Assembly: GCF_000317435.1 (NCBI RefSeq)
Contig: NC_019751.1
Coordinates: forward strand, 5,704,001-5,768,000
Direction: 5' to 3'
DNA from: Calothrix sp. PCC 6303
GTDB lineage: Bacteria > Cyanobacteriota > Cyanobacteriia > Cyanobacteriales > Nostocaceae
DNA: 64,000 nt
Shown here: positions 37,819 to 47,456 of the stretch, one piece after another
How positions within the stretch are numbered: the first letter of the stretch is position 1
Layout of the letters: every line of letters starts with the position of its first letter
Made by a program: the position numbers and the translations under genes
The notes under the pieces: generated by a model
Told to the model about the DNA's origin: nothing
What the model saw: the letters and a program-made list of their open reading frames with translations, nothing else
Databases searched by the model: none

Positions 37819-38616
37819 CTACTTCTTTGGTGGTGCAGCAGTAGGTGCTTTTGGTGCGGAATTATTAGAAACTTGACGAATATATTCCCGCGCTTCTGGA
37901 GATGGGAAGAAAACTATCTGTTCAAGTCCCTTGTCGTTTTTCTGCTGCAAAGTTTGCAAAATCCTATCTACATCCACCACTTCAATACTAGCTGTGGGAG
38001 AACTAGGCTTAACTTGATTTAACAACGCATCAGCATCTTTTTTGCTGGTAAAAACTGGGATATACTCTTTTTTATCACCCAACTGAATAGGAACATAACT
38101 CTTACCAGGAGCAAATCTAACTAAGAATGTGGGTATACTTCTTAACTGTTTCACATCCTGTCCATTTGCACGCATCAACTCAGTTGCACCTTTAATCTCA
38201 TTATCATCAGGTTTAAATGAGAAAAACAACTTATCGGGTTGATTTTTAGTTTGTTGCAATTTTTGATAAATAGTACCCAAAGATACAGTTGTTGCTTGCA
38301 AACTCTTAAACATTTCCACCTTTTTAGGATCTTTGTCTTTGATACTTTGCAACTCTTTAATCGATTTTTGTGCTTCTTGACGACTCATGTACACAAGAGT
38401 CATCGAACCACCTTTTTTCCCTTGATTATCAGGTAGCTGGCGACTCAATGGTGAACCTTGACCATTAGTAATCAACCATACCGGAATTTCATCTAATTTG
38501 GCTTTAATTTGCTGTTCGGGCAATGCTACTACAGGTACAACTCCACTTAATAATGTTGCTGCCAGAGTACTTCCTACCACACCAACTGTCGTGCCCCAAC
38601 GAACCAATGATTTCAT
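37819..38616 (-). CDS. Tic22-like periplasmic protein
   Basis: A 265-residue exported protein. From ATG 38616 it begins MKSLVRWGTTVGVVGSTLAA, a signal peptide ending near VVALPEQ. TTAGGAGAAG (AGGAGA 5 bases before the ATG) fixes this start, 20 codons inside a longer open frame. The mature protein has two similar halves typical of Tic22: the first around IPVWLITNGQGSPLSR to LVYMSRQEAQKSI, the second around SIPTFLVRF to IPVFTSKKDADALL. Cyanobacterial Tic22 acts as a periplasmic chaperone for outer-membrane proteins. The C-terminus is a Pro/Ala/Lys tail. Confidence 0.85.
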   Translation of the reverse strand: MKSLVRWGTTVGVVGSTLAATLLSGVVPVVALPEQQIKAKLDEIPVWLITNGQGSPLSRQLPDNQGKKGGSMTLVYMSRQEAQKSIKELQSIKDKDPKKVEMFKSLQATTVSLGTIYQKLQQTKNQPDKLFFSFKPDDNEIKGATELMRANGQDVKQLRSIPTFLVRFAPGKSYVPIQLGDKKEYIPVFTSKKDADALLNQVKPSSPTASIEVVDVDRILQTLQQKNDKGLEQIVFFPSPEAREYIRQVSNNSAPKAPTAAPPKK

Positions 38617-39288
38617 GACTTCTCCTAACCTTAATACTTCAACTAAGTTGAAACTTTTTTCATGAGTACATAACAATTAAATACTGTTACTTGTCTTGGC
38701 TTCAACCAATTGTTTGTACTACATTTGCTCACAGACGCTGAATTTCTGTAGATGCTTACTGCTGAACCACGATGCCATAAGCCGAAGCTTTCTCGACTTA
38801 CGACAATTGTTAAATGCCATTCTATTGTCTTTCCCAATATATTCGACGGAACTTAAACATTAATCGTTCCTCAGCTTCAAACTATAAGTGTGTCTAAACC
38901 TACTAGAAGAAAATTTTCATTTTTTACTCACCATAAGCACAGTAATTTATGCCCTAGGTGACAATTTATCAACAATAACTTTATTGCTAGTTGTAACTTA
39001 CCTACAAAGATATGTAAATTAGCGAAAGCTAAATCCCACTGAAAAATTTGTTAAAGTTTACTTAAATTCCCTTTAATTTCCTTAAATTTACCTAAATTTT
39101 AATTTTCTAATAGATTATATCAAAATATCTGTTTTTTCTGATGAATGAGATCTTGGGAAAATGGGAAAAGCTGTAATCTGATGCTCACAGTAAAAGTTAG
39201 CGAAATTCTGATGAACCTTGCTAACTGCCGAGAAGACTTTTTAAATTTTCTAAAAATCCTCTAAAAATCTGAAAAAACATTAAATATA
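38617..39288. other. long AT-rich intergenic region
   Basis: About 670 bases without a credible gene. The part at 39050-39115 is a low-complexity run of TTAAATT-type repeats (TTACTTAAATT, TTAATTTCCTTAAATTTACC and TAAATTTTAATT). The Tic22-like promoter must lie in its left part. Confidence 0.45.
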
Positions 39289-39362
39289 TCGGGATGACAG
39301 GATTCGAACCTGCGGCATCCTGCTCCCAAAGCAGGCGCGCTACCAAGCTGCGCTACATCCCG
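39289..39362 (-). tRNA. tRNA-Pro(UGG)
   Basis: A complete 74-base cloverleaf on the minus strand. The acceptor stem CGGGATG pairs with CATCCCG, and the discriminator base is A (39289). The D arm holds GCGCAGCTTGGTAGCGC. The anticodon arm is CCTGC-TTTGGGA-GCAGG with anticodon TGG. The T arm is CAGG-TTCGAAT-CCTG with the usual TTCGA. CCA is not encoded. There is no intron. Confidence 0.97.
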
Positions 39363-39899
39363 GAATGGCTAGTTTTGACGCTACATTAGTCATCATACAC
39401 TAGAAATAATAGTTTGAACAACTAATTTTTGCTTTCGCTACCCATGCATCCGAAAAATGCCATCTAATATAGGTCTTTCAAAAATTAATCAGGATTTGCC
39501 AATTTCCCCCAAACTGCCGTAGCTAAAGAACTCCAGCTAAAAAATGCCCAGATGTCACTGCATCAAGGGAATCGTAGGCACTTATTATATGCCATTCGGG
39601 TAGGTTCCCAAGGAGGGCTTTACGCAATGACGGATTTTGGAACATTTATTTATTGAAATATTTATTGAAATATTACCAATGCGGTTCGGTTAGGAAGGAA
39701 AGGGTAAGAATAACACTTAATCATTTATATGCTATTGACTATAAAAGCCAATAGCTAAAAGCTAACCGCTAATAGCCATTTTTGCTAAACCGAGCCGTAT
39801 TGGGAACACTTTTACAATTACCAGCCAGCATCATCTGCGTACCAAAAAAATGATTTTCAAGCACTTGATGTTCTGATTGCCAAATAATTCCGCTAGCAG
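39363..39899. other. intergenic region between tRNA-Pro and the GNAT gene
   Basis: About 540 bases without a gene. It includes a direct repeat TTTATTGAAATAT (near 39650-39672) and the inverted-end element at 39676-39803. Confidence 0.45.
39676..39803. repeat. MITE-like element with inverted ends
   Basis: CCAATGCGGTTCGGTTA at 39676-39692 is matched in reverse by TAAACCGAGCCGTATTGG at 39786-39803 (about 15 of 17 pairs). The 128-base unit has no gene and includes AGCTAAAAGCTAACCGCTA-like internal repeats. Confidence 0.65.
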
Positions 39900-40445
39900 T
39901 TACTGAGGGTACCAGAACATACCTTTAATTCCTTCAGGATCTGTCATAAAACCCATACCACGATAGAAGTCTACAACATGGGGGTCAGCAAAAAGCGTGA
40001 CGTTGCTGATTTCTTCGCTTCTAAGTTTTTTGAGCATATATTTCATCAAAGCTTTGCCCATGCCTTTACCTTGAAAGTCTGGGTGAACTACTACATCCCA
40101 AATTGTTGCGTTAAACGCGTGGTCAGAAGTGGCCCGTGCGAAGCCAATAAGCCGCCGTTGATTTCCTCTGACTTGCCACATTGAGGCAACCAGAAAACTA
40201 TGTTCAATGGCTTTCTTTACTTTTCGCAGAGGACGGCGCGACCAGCCGACAGCATCACAAAGTTCTTCAAGTTCGTAGAGGTCGATTTCGCGTTCGGTGC
40301 TGAACACTATGCGAACTTCTTTTTGAGGAGTTTCGCTGTTGCTGCTGGAATTACCAGTAGCATCAATCGTATACTCTTCACTTGGAGTTGTTTTAGGTGC
40401 TGCGTTGGTATCAGAAGTGCTAAACCAGGTTTTCCAAAAACCCAT
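39900..40445 (-). CDS. GNAT-family N-acetyltransferase
   Basis: A 181-residue protein. The first 55 residues are polar and disordered (Ser/Thr/Asn-rich). The GNAT fold follows, with the acetyl-CoA loop [20 protein letters not shown] (motif Q-x-x-G-x-G) near residue 120 and the last strand [16 protein letters not shown]. The short size and [16 protein letters not shown] start resemble the NSI/GNAT2-type acetyltransferases of chloroplasts and cyanobacteria. The substrate (protein or small molecule) is not known. The start is ATG at 40445. Confidence 0.87.
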   Translation of the reverse strand: MGFWKTWFSTSDTNAAPKTTPSEEYTIDATGNSSSNSETPQKEVRIVFSTEREIDLYELEELCDAVGWSRRPLRKVKKAIEHSFLVASMWQVRGNQRRLIGFARATSDHAFNATIWDVVVHPDFQGKGMGKALMKYMLKKLRSEEISNVTLFADPHVVDFYRGMGFMTDPEGIKGMFWYPQ

Positions 40446-40720
40446 GCCAGGTGGTTCGGGTAGTAAACTATGAGTTGATCATGATTGAAATAGTGTAAAT
40501 TCACATTGAGCTTCGCGTAAACTCTGAAAAACCAGGTTTGCCGAAAATTCAATTTTTATTTGCCAATTCAGGCGTGTTTTACACTAATCACTTTCAACTT
40601 TAGCACTTTGTTGTTGAGGGTTGGAGAAAATAAGCACAAGGACACAATATAAAAGTGAATTTGTACACAAATACCTATGAAAGCTTTAGTCTTGACTAAG
40701 GCAAGCGACTCTAATCACAA

Positions 40721-41443
40721 ATGATGGCTTCTGGTCTAAAATCTTCAACGCTAGAACTGTTAAAACGCTTCAACCGGGCGTTTCCACAGTTTTATGAGCA
40801 ATTTGTCAGCAGTGAAATTCAACTGCAAAATTTACGTCTGGCTTATCGCTTGTATAAAAGCAGACGCGCCGTGATCGAATTGAAACAGGAAGGGAGCAAA
40901 AGCGCCCTGCATTTTGCTTATCGGAATCAATCATTTCTCCTGAGTGACATTTTCGGTGTATTAGCTGCCTATGGGCTGACCATTCATTCCTTGAGTCTGT
41001 ATGGTCAAATCAAGCCGCCAATGCTGGTATTTATTAAATTGCTTGTGTCACGAGGCAGCAACGCACTTACCGATAAAACCGCAGAAAATGTCTGTCGTGC
41101 TATCCGCGAGGCACTGGGAGGTAGGTTTGAGGTGGAAGAAATGCTGGCTGTTGAGTTTAATCTGGATGCTGGCTTAGAACAAGTACAAACTGAGTTCTAC
41201 GTAGATCCGGTTTTTCATCTCCCTGCCCTTGTAATCGAAGCTGATAATCAACCAGGATTATTTTATAAAGTTATGTACGCTATTTGGCAGGAAGATCTTT
41301 TGGTAGTAAATGCTAACTTATTGGTTTGGCGGGGACGCACACGTTTGATTCTTTACCTACTTGGACCAAACGAAAGCCTGATCCCCGAATACTTAGGCAA
41401 TAAAATTGCCGAAGGAGTGAGACAGCGATTACTAGGAATTTAA
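40721..41443 (+). CDS. ACT-domain protein (GlnD-like C-terminus)
   Basis: A 240-residue soluble protein with two likely ACT domains: one near residues 60-140 (SFLLSDIFGVLAAYGLTIHSL) and one near residues 165-235 (PALVIEADNQPGLFYKVMYAIWQEDLLVVNANLLVWRGR). The second resembles the ACT repeat at the end of the PII uridylyltransferase GlnD. No catalytic domain is attached. ACT modules bind amino acids, so a sensing or regulatory role is likely. The start is one of two adjacent ATG codons at 40721/40724. The hydrolase gene follows after 63 bases. Confidence 0.75.
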   Translation: MMASGLKSSTLELLKRFNRAFPQFYEQFVSSEIQLQNLRLAYRLYKSRRAVIELKQEGSKSALHFAYRNQSFLLSDIFGVLAAYGLTIHSLSLYGQIKPPMLVFIKLLVSRGSNALTDKTAENVCRAIREALGGRFEVEEMLAVEFNLDAGLEQVQTEFYVDPVFHLPALVIEADNQPGLFYKVMYAIWQEDLLVVNANLLVWRGRTRLILYLLGPNESLIPEYLGNKIAEGVRQRLLGI

Positions 41444-41506
41444 TTTATTTGAGAATCTGTTTAACTGCTATTCAATCGCGCCCGCCCTTAGAGGTACGAT
41501 AGGTAT

Positions 41507-42442
41507 ATGGCAATCACAGAAATTTTGGGCGTTCCCCACGCTTACCAGCTAACAGAGCAAAAATCCTACCCGCACACCTTAGTATTTATTCATGGTTGGC
41601 TTAATAGTCGTGAATACTGGCAGCCTGTAATCTCTCGGCTGTCGGTAGATTTTCAGTGCCTTTCTTATGATTTGAGGGGCTTTGGAGAATCTCAAGCGAA
41701 AAAAACAGCTGCCTTGTACCAGCAGGCGATACCACCAGAAAATTTATGGAATCGTGATGACAGCAGCAAGTATGAGGTAAGTCTCGATCGTCAGATCAAT
41801 TCTTTTGATTCACTTCATAGCCCAGCAGCATACGCTCAAGATTTAATTCTGCTCCTACAATCTTTGAAAATTAATAGTGCTTGGTTAATTGGTCATTCCT
41901 TGGGAGGTACTATAGCTCTTTGGGCTGCTGAACAAATGCCAGAAATTATCAAGGGGGTCATCTGCATTAATTCAGGTGGTGGAATTTATCTTAAGGAAGC
42001 TTTTGAGCAATTTAGATCAGCAGGGCAGAAATTTTTGCAAGTTCGTCCCAAGTGGCTTTCCCAAGTGCCATTAATAGATTTATTGTTTACCAGGACAAGT
42101 GTTGCCCGTCCTTTAGAGCGTTGCTGGGCAAGGCAAAGGGTTATAGATTTTGTGGTGGCAGATCCAGAAGCAGCCTTGGGAGCATTATTGGAATCGACAA
42201 CTGAAGAAGAAATCAATCATCTTCCACAATTGGTGTCAAAACTTCAGCAGCCAGTTTATTTTGTGGCAGGATCTGAAGACAAAGTGATGGAACCTAAGTA
42301 TGTTCGACATTTAGCTAGCTTTCACCCTTTATTTAGTTATTGTGGTGATAACGTGATTGAGATTCCCGAATGTGGTCATTTGGCAATGTTGGAACAACCT
42401 GATGCCGTGGCTGGTGAAATTCGCAAGTTATTGGGAAGCTAG
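41507..42442 (+). CDS. alpha/beta-fold hydrolase
   Basis: A 311-residue cytosolic alpha/beta hydrolase. LVFIHGWLNSREYWQPVI is the oxyanion block. The nucleophile elbow GHSLGGTIALWAA contains the catalytic Ser (about residue 130). The Asp is in VAGSEDKVMEP and the catalytic His in PECGHLAMLEQPDAV. A loop of about 30 residues (QAIPPENLWNRDDSSKYEVS) forms the lid region. The substrate cannot be specified. It probably shares a transcript with the ACT gene 63 bases upstream. Confidence 0.9.
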   Translation: MAITEILGVPHAYQLTEQKSYPHTLVFIHGWLNSREYWQPVISRLSVDFQCLSYDLRGFGESQAKKTAALYQQAIPPENLWNRDDSSKYEVSLDRQINSFDSLHSPAAYAQDLILLLQSLKINSAWLIGHSLGGTIALWAAEQMPEIIKGVICINSGGGIYLKEAFEQFRSAGQKFLQVRPKWLSQVPLIDLLFTRTSVARPLERCWARQRVIDFVVADPEAALGALLESTTEEEINHLPQLVSKLQQPVYFVAGSEDKVMEPKYVRHLASFHPLFSYCGDNVIEIPECGHLAMLEQPDAVAGEIRKLLGS

Positions 42443-42532
42443 AAACAGGGGAGCAGGGACAGAAGAGACACCCACCGCTAACAGCCAGGGAAAAGTGTTT
42501 CTATAATTTTGAGATTATTTCCTAATCCAGAT

Positions 42533-43576
42533 CTATTGGTAAAGTTCCATCACCTTAGTCAAGGATAGCCGGGAGTTAACTCCTAATGTTAACGGTGAGG
42601 TATTCCCTAGAAAAAGATGTTGAGAGGCAGCGCAGCCAATCATGGCGGCGTTATCGGTACAGTATTTGAGGGGTGGGAAGAAAACTTGGAGGTTATTTTT
42701 ATTAACTGCGGTTTGTAAGTGCGATCGCAAACTGCTATTAGCGGCAACTCCACCACCAATGGCAATCTTATTTAAACCATAATCTAGGGCGCAGTTGATG
42801 GTTCGCTTGGTAAGCGATCGCGCTACAGTTTCCTGGAAGCTAGCGGCAATGTCAGCAACGGGAACCTCTTCACCTTTTTGCTGAAATTGCTGTACCAATC
42901 GCAATACTGCTGTTTTCAAACCGCTAAAACTCGCATCATAGCGATGGAATCCACCATTATTTGGCAATGAAACCCTGCCTTCTGGTAAAGAAAAAGCGTT
43001 GGGGTTGCCCTGTTTAGCTACTTTGTCGATCATTGGTCCACCAGGATATCCCAAGCCTAATAGCCGTGCCACTTTATCAAAAGCTTCTCCGGCAGCATCA
43101 TCGCGGGTTTCTCCCAGGGTTTGATATACCCCATAGTCTTGAACGTGAATTAAGCTGGTATGCCCACCAGAAACCAGTAAACTCAGGAAAGGCGGCTGTA
43201 AATCTAGTTCACTCAAATAGGTGGCACAAATATGACCTTCTAGATGATGCACCCCAATTAAAGGTTTTTCGTGCAGCATCGCCAAAGTTTTTGCCACAGT
43301 TAATCCCACCAACAAAGCACCCACCAAACCAGGAGAACAGGTTGCCGCAATCCCATCGATATCTTGCCAACCTAATTTTGCCTGTTCCATCGCTTGAGCG
43401 ATCGCGTAATTAATCACTTCCAGGTGTTGCCGTGAAGCCACCTCCGGTACAACCCCCCCATACTGCTGATGCACTGCAATTTGGGAAGCCACAAAACTAC
43501 TATAAACTTCACGTTTGTTTACAATTGCCACAGCCGTTTCATCGCAACTAGTTTCAATCGCCAATACAGTCACCAT
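42533..43576 (-). CDS. tsaD: tRNA N6-adenosine threonylcarbamoyltransferase
   Basis: A 347-residue cytosolic enzyme that transfers threonylcarbamoyl to A37 of ANN-decoding tRNAs. The N-terminus [16 protein letters not shown] and the ASKHA-fold nucleotide sites are present. The iron-binding His pair is in [20 protein letters not shown] is the phosphate loop, and CTDNAAMI lies near the C-terminus. The start is ATG at 43576 ([13 protein letters not shown]). The frame stays open for 22 more codons, but that N-terminal extension is atypical of the family. Partner genes tsaB, tsaC and tsaE are not in the window. Confidence 0.95.
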   Translation of the reverse strand: MVTVLAIETSCDETAVAIVNKREVYSSFVASQIAVHQQYGGVVPEVASRQHLEVINYAIAQAMEQAKLGWQDIDGIAATCSPGLVGALLVGLTVAKTLAMLHEKPLIGVHHLEGHICATYLSELDLQPPFLSLLVSGGHTSLIHVQDYGVYQTLGETRDDAAGEAFDKVARLLGLGYPGGPMIDKVAKQGNPNAFSLPEGRVSLPNNGGFHRYDASFSGLKTAVLRLVQQFQQKGEEVPVADIAASFQETVARSLTKRTINCALDYGLNKIAIGGGVAANSSLRSHLQTAVNKNNLQVFFPPLKYCTDNAAMIGCAASQHLFLGNTSPLTLGVNSRLSLTKVMELYQ

Positions 43577-44105
43577 ATTTCTTGCTCTATCCCGCAAATT
43601 GAATTTTCCAAAATGAGTTTTTATGCTGAAAAAAATCAGCATTTTTAATTAAGAATTATTAACTTGTTTCTAGCACTTTTCGATCTTTTTTTCCCTACAC
43701 CCCTACAGCAGTAAACTTTAACGCCCAAGAATAAGAAGCTTTAACTTTTATTTACTGCAACTTTACTCTGTTCGCAAGCAAAGGATATGATTACCGAAAA
43801 CGCGACCAAAACCCCAGTTTTCTAAACCTAGGTATTTAGGACGCAATTCTAAGTAGTGCGAGAGCGCGCACTTGCAGCCGTAGGGCATACGGTCAAGATG
43901 CTTGCCGTTAGCGAAGCGGTGCGCTAGCGTGGGTAAATTCATCAGAATCCCTGTGTTAGCGCAGCCTGCGCGAAACAAATAGCAAGAATCTCCCGGTTTC
44001 TCCGTGGCGAATGTCCAATGCTAGTTATCCAAATCAAATCACGATTGTACAAGCCGCTTCGTTTTGTACAAAAGATTTTGTTTCGTAATAAAAGGAAACA
44101 ATCCT
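43577..44105. other. intergenic region upstream of tsaD and psaF
   Basis: About 530 bases between divergent genes. The part at 43855-43945 has GC-rich repeat sequence (GCCGTAGGGCATACGGTC and TTAGCGAAGCGGTGCGCTAG), which resembles repeats dispersed in Nostocales genomes. The 60 bases before psaF presumably hold its leader and part of its light-regulated promoter. Confidence 0.45.
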
Positions 44106-44600
44106 ATGCGACGCTTGTTTGCCCTGATTTTAGTGGTTAGTCTCTGGTTCAACTTTGCTCCGTCAACTTTAGCCCTCGGAGCAGATTTAGTACCTTGTAA
44201 AGACTCTCCCGCCTTCCAACAAAGAGCTAAAACAGCTCTGAATACCACTGATGACCCCAAATCTGGTCAGAAGCGTTTTGAGCGCTATTCCCAAGCTTTG
44301 TGCGGTCCTGAGGGTCTACCTCATCTAATTGTTGACGGGAGCCTCGATCATGCTGGAGATTTCTTGATCCCCAGCATTTTATTCCTATACATCGCAGGCT
44401 GGATTGGTTGGGTAGGTCGTGCCTACTTGATCGCTATTCGCAAAGGCGATTCCCCAGAAATGAAGGAAATTGTGATCGACGTTCCTTTGGCATTCCAAAC
44501 AATGCTCACTGGCTTTGCTTGGCCTGCTGCGGCACTTAAAGAATTCACAACTGGTGAATTAACCGCAAAGGATACTGAAATCACTATTTCGCCACGCTAG
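44106..44600 (+). CDS. psaF: photosystem I reaction centre subunit III (PsaF)
   Basis: A 164-residue precursor. From ATG 44106 it starts [20 protein letters not shown], a lumen-targeting signal peptide ending near TLALGA. The mature protein begins [17 protein letters not shown]. It has the two conserved lumenal Cys residues (VPC and [15 protein letters not shown]) and membrane helices near [21 protein letters not shown] and the C-terminus. PsaF borders the plastocyanin/cytochrome c6 docking side. The 14-codon upstream extension lacks a ribosome site, whereas AAAGGAAAC lies before 44106. It is the first gene of the psaF-psaJ unit. Confidence 0.97.
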   Translation: MRRLFALILVVSLWFNFAPSTLALGADLVPCKDSPAFQQRAKTALNTTDDPKSGQKRFERYSQALCGPEGLPHLIVDGSLDHAGDFLIPSILFLYIAGWIGWVGRAYLIAIRKGDSPEMKEIVIDVPLAFQTMLTGFAWPAAALKEFTTGELTAKDTEITISPR

Positions 44601-44912
44601 TGGATAAATAGGGTGAATGATTTAGAGATTTCCACTGCAAAATTTTCCATAAGTTGGAAATAATTGCCCTTTGGTTATTGCCTTAGGAATTTCCTCTACT
44701 CAAATCCTCAAAGCCAACATTAGCAATAAGGTGTGGCAAAAGTAACTATCGGGATTATCTGAATTGAAAAGCTAATTTTCAAGTAGGCTATTCCATACTT
44801 TTTCTGATTTCCTTGTCGTACTGCTAATGGCGACAAATATCCCAATTTTTAGTAATTAAAAATTGGGAAGTCTTGAATTACAAACATGAATATAATCTTG
44901 GGAGATTTAAAC
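44601..44912. other. spacer between psaF and psaJ
   Basis: About 310 non-coding bases. Nothing recognisable except a modest AAAATTGGGA/TCCCAATTTT inverted pair (around 44838-44870) that may modulate psaJ expression. Confidence 0.4.
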
Positions 44913-45044
44913 ATGGACGCTAATTTCCTCCGGTTTCTGTCAACAGCACCAGTGATGATTTTCGCTTTACTGAGTTTTACCGCTGGTTTGTTGATCGAGT
45001 TTAATCGCTTTTTTCCAGACTTACTTTTCCACCCACTACCCTAG
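44913..45044 (+). CDS. psaJ: photosystem I reaction centre subunit IX (PsaJ)
   Basis: A 43-residue single-helix subunit. It begins [20 protein letters not shown] and ends [12 protein letters not shown], the classic PsaJ sequence. The helix (about residues 12-29) and conserved Glu-Phe-Asn-Arg-Phe-Phe-Pro stretch are intact. GGGAG lies about 9 bases before the ATG. PsaJ packs next to PsaF in the thylakoid membrane and stabilises it. It follows psaF on the same strand. Confidence 0.97.
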   Translation: MDANFLRFLSTAPVMIFALLSFTAGLLIEFNRFFPDLLFHPLP

Positions 45045-45571
45045 AAACTTGCTGAAAGATTCGATCGGGAATATCTGAATTTTTCACTCTTCCCGCAGAC
45101 CATAAGCCTGGGGCTAAACTAGCAAAGGGTGCCTAGGCTAAAAATATTTCAGCCTGCGGTAGACGCGGCAGCGGCTTCTATTTCAGCTACAGGCTATCCT
45201 ACAGGAAGCCGTAAGTGTCTATATCCCTATAGCGATACCCTTCCAGGCTATTGATTTAAAAAGTGGGATGCTCCCAATTCGACTTAGATAATCCTAAGTA
45301 TCAAAGTCAATTAATTTGAACATGAGATATCAAATTAAAACTTTGTAATATCTTTGTTGGAAATTGGAAAATTGATTTACATAATTTTAATCAACTCACT
45401 ACTGTCTAATTAGTATCTAATTACCATAGTGAGTTTTTTTCATAATCAAGGCTGTAAAATAATCAAAATTAAGTTTTCTAAACAACTCATCCAAAAGTGT
45501 ACTCAGCTAGATTTATCATTAAGATAAAATAAATTGCCGGAATCCTATCCATTAAGAGGCAAACGTAAAAT
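45045..45571. other. spacer between psaJ and psaL
   Basis: About 530 bases. The first half contains GC-rich dispersed-repeat pieces (GCGGTAGACGCGGCAGCGGC). The second holds the terminator at 45393-45440 and then roughly 130 bases for a separate psaL promoter. Confidence 0.5.
45393..45440 (+). terminator. Rho-independent terminator after psaFJ
   Basis: AACTCACTA at 45393-45401 and TAGTGAGTT at 45427-45435 pair perfectly, and five further T residues follow directly. The loop is long (25 bases). It should end the psaF-psaJ transcript, leaving psaL with its own promoter. Confidence 0.7.
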
Positions 45572-46045
45572 ATGACCCAGGAAGTAATTAAGCCAGCAGG
45601 ACGCGATCCATTTATTGGCAACTTAGAAACGCCAATTAATAGCTCATCCACAGTTCAGTGGTTCATCAACAACTTACCTGCTTACCGCCCAGGTTTAACC
45701 CCTTTCCGTCGTGGTTTGGAAGTTGGCATGGCACATGGTTATCTACTCTTTGGACCTTTTGCTAAGTTAGGTCCACTGCGAAACGAGCCGAATGCCGATT
45801 TGGCTGGCTTATTGGCAACGATTGGATTGGTTGTAATCTTGACAATCTGCCTATCACTCTATGCCAACAGCAACCCAGACAAGCCTCTTGCCAGTGTGAC
45901 AGTGCCAAAGCCACCTGATTCTTTCAACACTAAAGAAGGTTGGAATAACTTCGCTAGTGCTTTCTTAATCGGTGGTATTGGTGGTGCAGCTGTTGCTTTC
46001 TTTATTGCTGGCAACTTGGGAATCCTTCAAGGTTTAGCAGGGTAA
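45572..46045 (+). CDS. psaL: photosystem I reaction centre subunit XI (PsaL)
   Basis: A 157-residue three-helix subunit at the oligomerisation face of photosystem I. It has the typical N-terminus (KPAGRDPFIGNLETPINSS), the block LPAYRPGLTPFRRGLEVGMA with the chlorophyll-binding region, helices near LLATIGLVVILTICLSLYA and ASAFLIGGIGGAAVAFFIAG, and a Pro/Lys loop SNPDKPLASVTVPKPPDSF between them. The position directly after psaF-psaJ matches the gene order reported to accompany tetrameric photosystem I in heterocystous and related cyanobacteria. ATG at 45572. Confidence 0.97.
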   Translation: MTQEVIKPAGRDPFIGNLETPINSSSTVQWFINNLPAYRPGLTPFRRGLEVGMAHGYLLFGPFAKLGPLRNEPNADLAGLLATIGLVVILTICLSLYANSNPDKPLASVTVPKPPDSFNTKEGWNNFASAFLIGGIGGAAVAFFIAGNLGILQGLAG

Positions 46046-46074
46046 ATAAAATTTAGCCGAAACAGCAAAACTCC

Positions 46075-46098
46075 CACGTCTCACTTTTGTGAGACGTG
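46075..46098 (+). terminator. hairpin after psaL
   Basis: CACGTCTCAC pairs perfectly with GTGAGACGTG around a TTTT loop. It is nested inside outer arms AAAACTC and GAGTTTT (46069-46117). Followed by TTTTGTT, it is a plausible terminator for psaL located 30 bases after the stop. Confidence 0.6.
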
Positions 46099-46298
46099 TG
46101 ATAAACACGAGTGAGTTTTGTTAGGTAGGGGTTGCTAAATAACTATAAAATATTTATTCATCAACCCTTTTGGGATTTTTTATCTGGGGAAAGTCCAGGG
46201 AAATAAGGTTTTGAGATTTAAAAAAGTTGCATTCAGATTTATTGGAGTAATTTTTTTACTTGGAATACTCTTAGATTATGCAAGGGATTATAGAAAAA

Positions 46299-46337
46299 AC
46301 CTCACCATCTCTCGATTTTTGAGATGGTGGGGTTTTC
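46299..46337. terminator. bidirectional terminator between psaL and gmk
   Basis: ACCTCACCATCTC at 46299-46311 pairs with GAGATGGTGGGGT at 46321-46333 (one G-T), with TTTT after it on the plus strand and AAAAAA before it. It can stop transcripts from both sides of this convergent gap. Confidence 0.75.
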
Positions 46338-46409
46338 ATCTATGGGGATTTTATAAGAGCAAACCCATACCAAACAAAAATAATTAACTTTTGTTAAAGT
46401 ATCCCGATT

Positions 46410-47021
46410 TTACCCACAATTCACGAAGTTGTGTAAAGCCGCTTCAATTGAATGGAGAGCGGTTTCCAAATCATCATTGACAATTTGGACATCAAATTCA
46501 TTAGCAGCGCTAATTTCGGCTTGAGCACGTCCTAGACGGCGAGAAATAGCATCTTCTGGATCTTGTCCTCGTCCGCGAATGCGCTTCTCCAATTCTTCGA
46601 TTGAGGGTGGAAGAATAAAAATGCTTTTGGCACTAGGAAAAGAAGCCCGAACCTTTCTCGCACCTTCGAGTTCAATTTCTAAAACTACGGATTTACCATG
46701 GTTAATTTGATTAAGCACGGCTGTGCGAGGAGTCCCGTAGTAATTGCCTGCAAACTCAGCCCACTCTAAAAACTCACCATTAGCAACCAGCTTTTCAAAC
46801 TTGCTGCGGTTAATAAAGTGGTAGTGTTTGCCATCAATTTCACCTGAACGGGGTGTGCGGGTTGTCGCGGAAATCGAATAATATAGTTCCGGATGACGTG
46901 TGAGAAGCGATCGCATTAACGTACCTTTGCCGACTCCACTCGGACCTGTTAACACGATTAGCTTGCCATGAGATTGAATTTCTTTGGTAGTGGCACTCTT
47001 GATGGATAGAACTTGCATCAT
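46410..47021 (-). CDS. gmk: guanylate kinase
   Basis: A 203-residue cytosolic kinase that phosphorylates GMP to GDP with ATP. The P-loop is LTGPSGVGKGTLMRSLL (about residues 24-40). The GMP-binding signature TTRTPRSGEIDGKHYHF, the lid region LEKRIRGRGQDPEDAISRRL and QIVNDDLETA are all present. Its 15-residue N-terminal extension is common in cyanobacteria. The gene lies downstream of remA (169 bases) on the same strand, an arrangement shared with many bacteria. Confidence 0.96.
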   Translation of the reverse strand: MMQVLSIKSATTKEIQSHGKLIVLTGPSGVGKGTLMRSLLTRHPELYYSISATTRTPRSGEIDGKHYHFINRSKFEKLVANGEFLEWAEFAGNYYGTPRTAVLNQINHGKSVVLEIELEGARKVRASFPSAKSIFILPPSIEELEKRIRGRGQDPEDAISRRLGRAQAEISAANEFDVQIVNDDLETALHSIEAALHNFVNCG

Positions 47022-47189
47022 CCGCTCAACTTGTGAATTTAATAGACACCATCACCAGCCACGGGTAAGCTTGTTGGCTGATGACTGATGTGGTGTATGG
47101 CACGGTTTACAGAATATATTAGTCTAATTCATATCGTAATGCTGCTACAGCATAAATAGTGGTGGGAATTTTCATTCACCTGTAAATCT

Positions 47190-47456
47190 TTAATTATCTA
47201 CAGCCTGATGGTCACGGGAAATCACAAAACGGTTTGCGACTGTTTCCGGTTGGATGGCAGAAAGTATTACATGACTCGAATCAGTAATAATTACAGCCCT
47301 AGTACGGCGACCATAAGTGGCATCTACTAATTGACCGCGATCGCGTGCATCAGTAATGATGCGTTTGATGGGAGCTGATTCTGGACTGACAATCGCAACG
47401 ACCCGATTGCCAGATACGATGTTACCAAACCCGATATTGATGAGCTGAATCTCCAT
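47190..47456 (-). CDS. remA: RemA/DUF370 family regulator
   Basis: An 88-residue cytosolic DNA-binding protein. It shows the family sequence [27 protein letters not shown], then the segment [27 protein letters not shown] with the basic residues used by RemA to bind DNA as a ring-forming oligomer. In Bacillus, RemA activates matrix and osmoprotection genes; the cyanobacterial role is not established. Linkage with gmk is conserved in many phyla. The start is ATG at 47456. Confidence 0.9.
   Translation of the reverse strand: MEIQLINIGFGNIVSGNRVVAIVSPESAPIKRIITDARDRGQLVDATYGRRTRAVIITDSSHVILSAIQPETVANRFVISRDHQAVDN

Noticed and set aside
38643-38837. 64-codon minus-strand frame upstream of the Tic22-like gene
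   Set aside because: No ribosome site, no family resemblance, in an AT-rich promoter region.
43763-43978. 71-codon minus-strand frame between tsaD and psaF
   Set aside because: It is made of GC-rich dispersed repeat sequence; no homology recognised.
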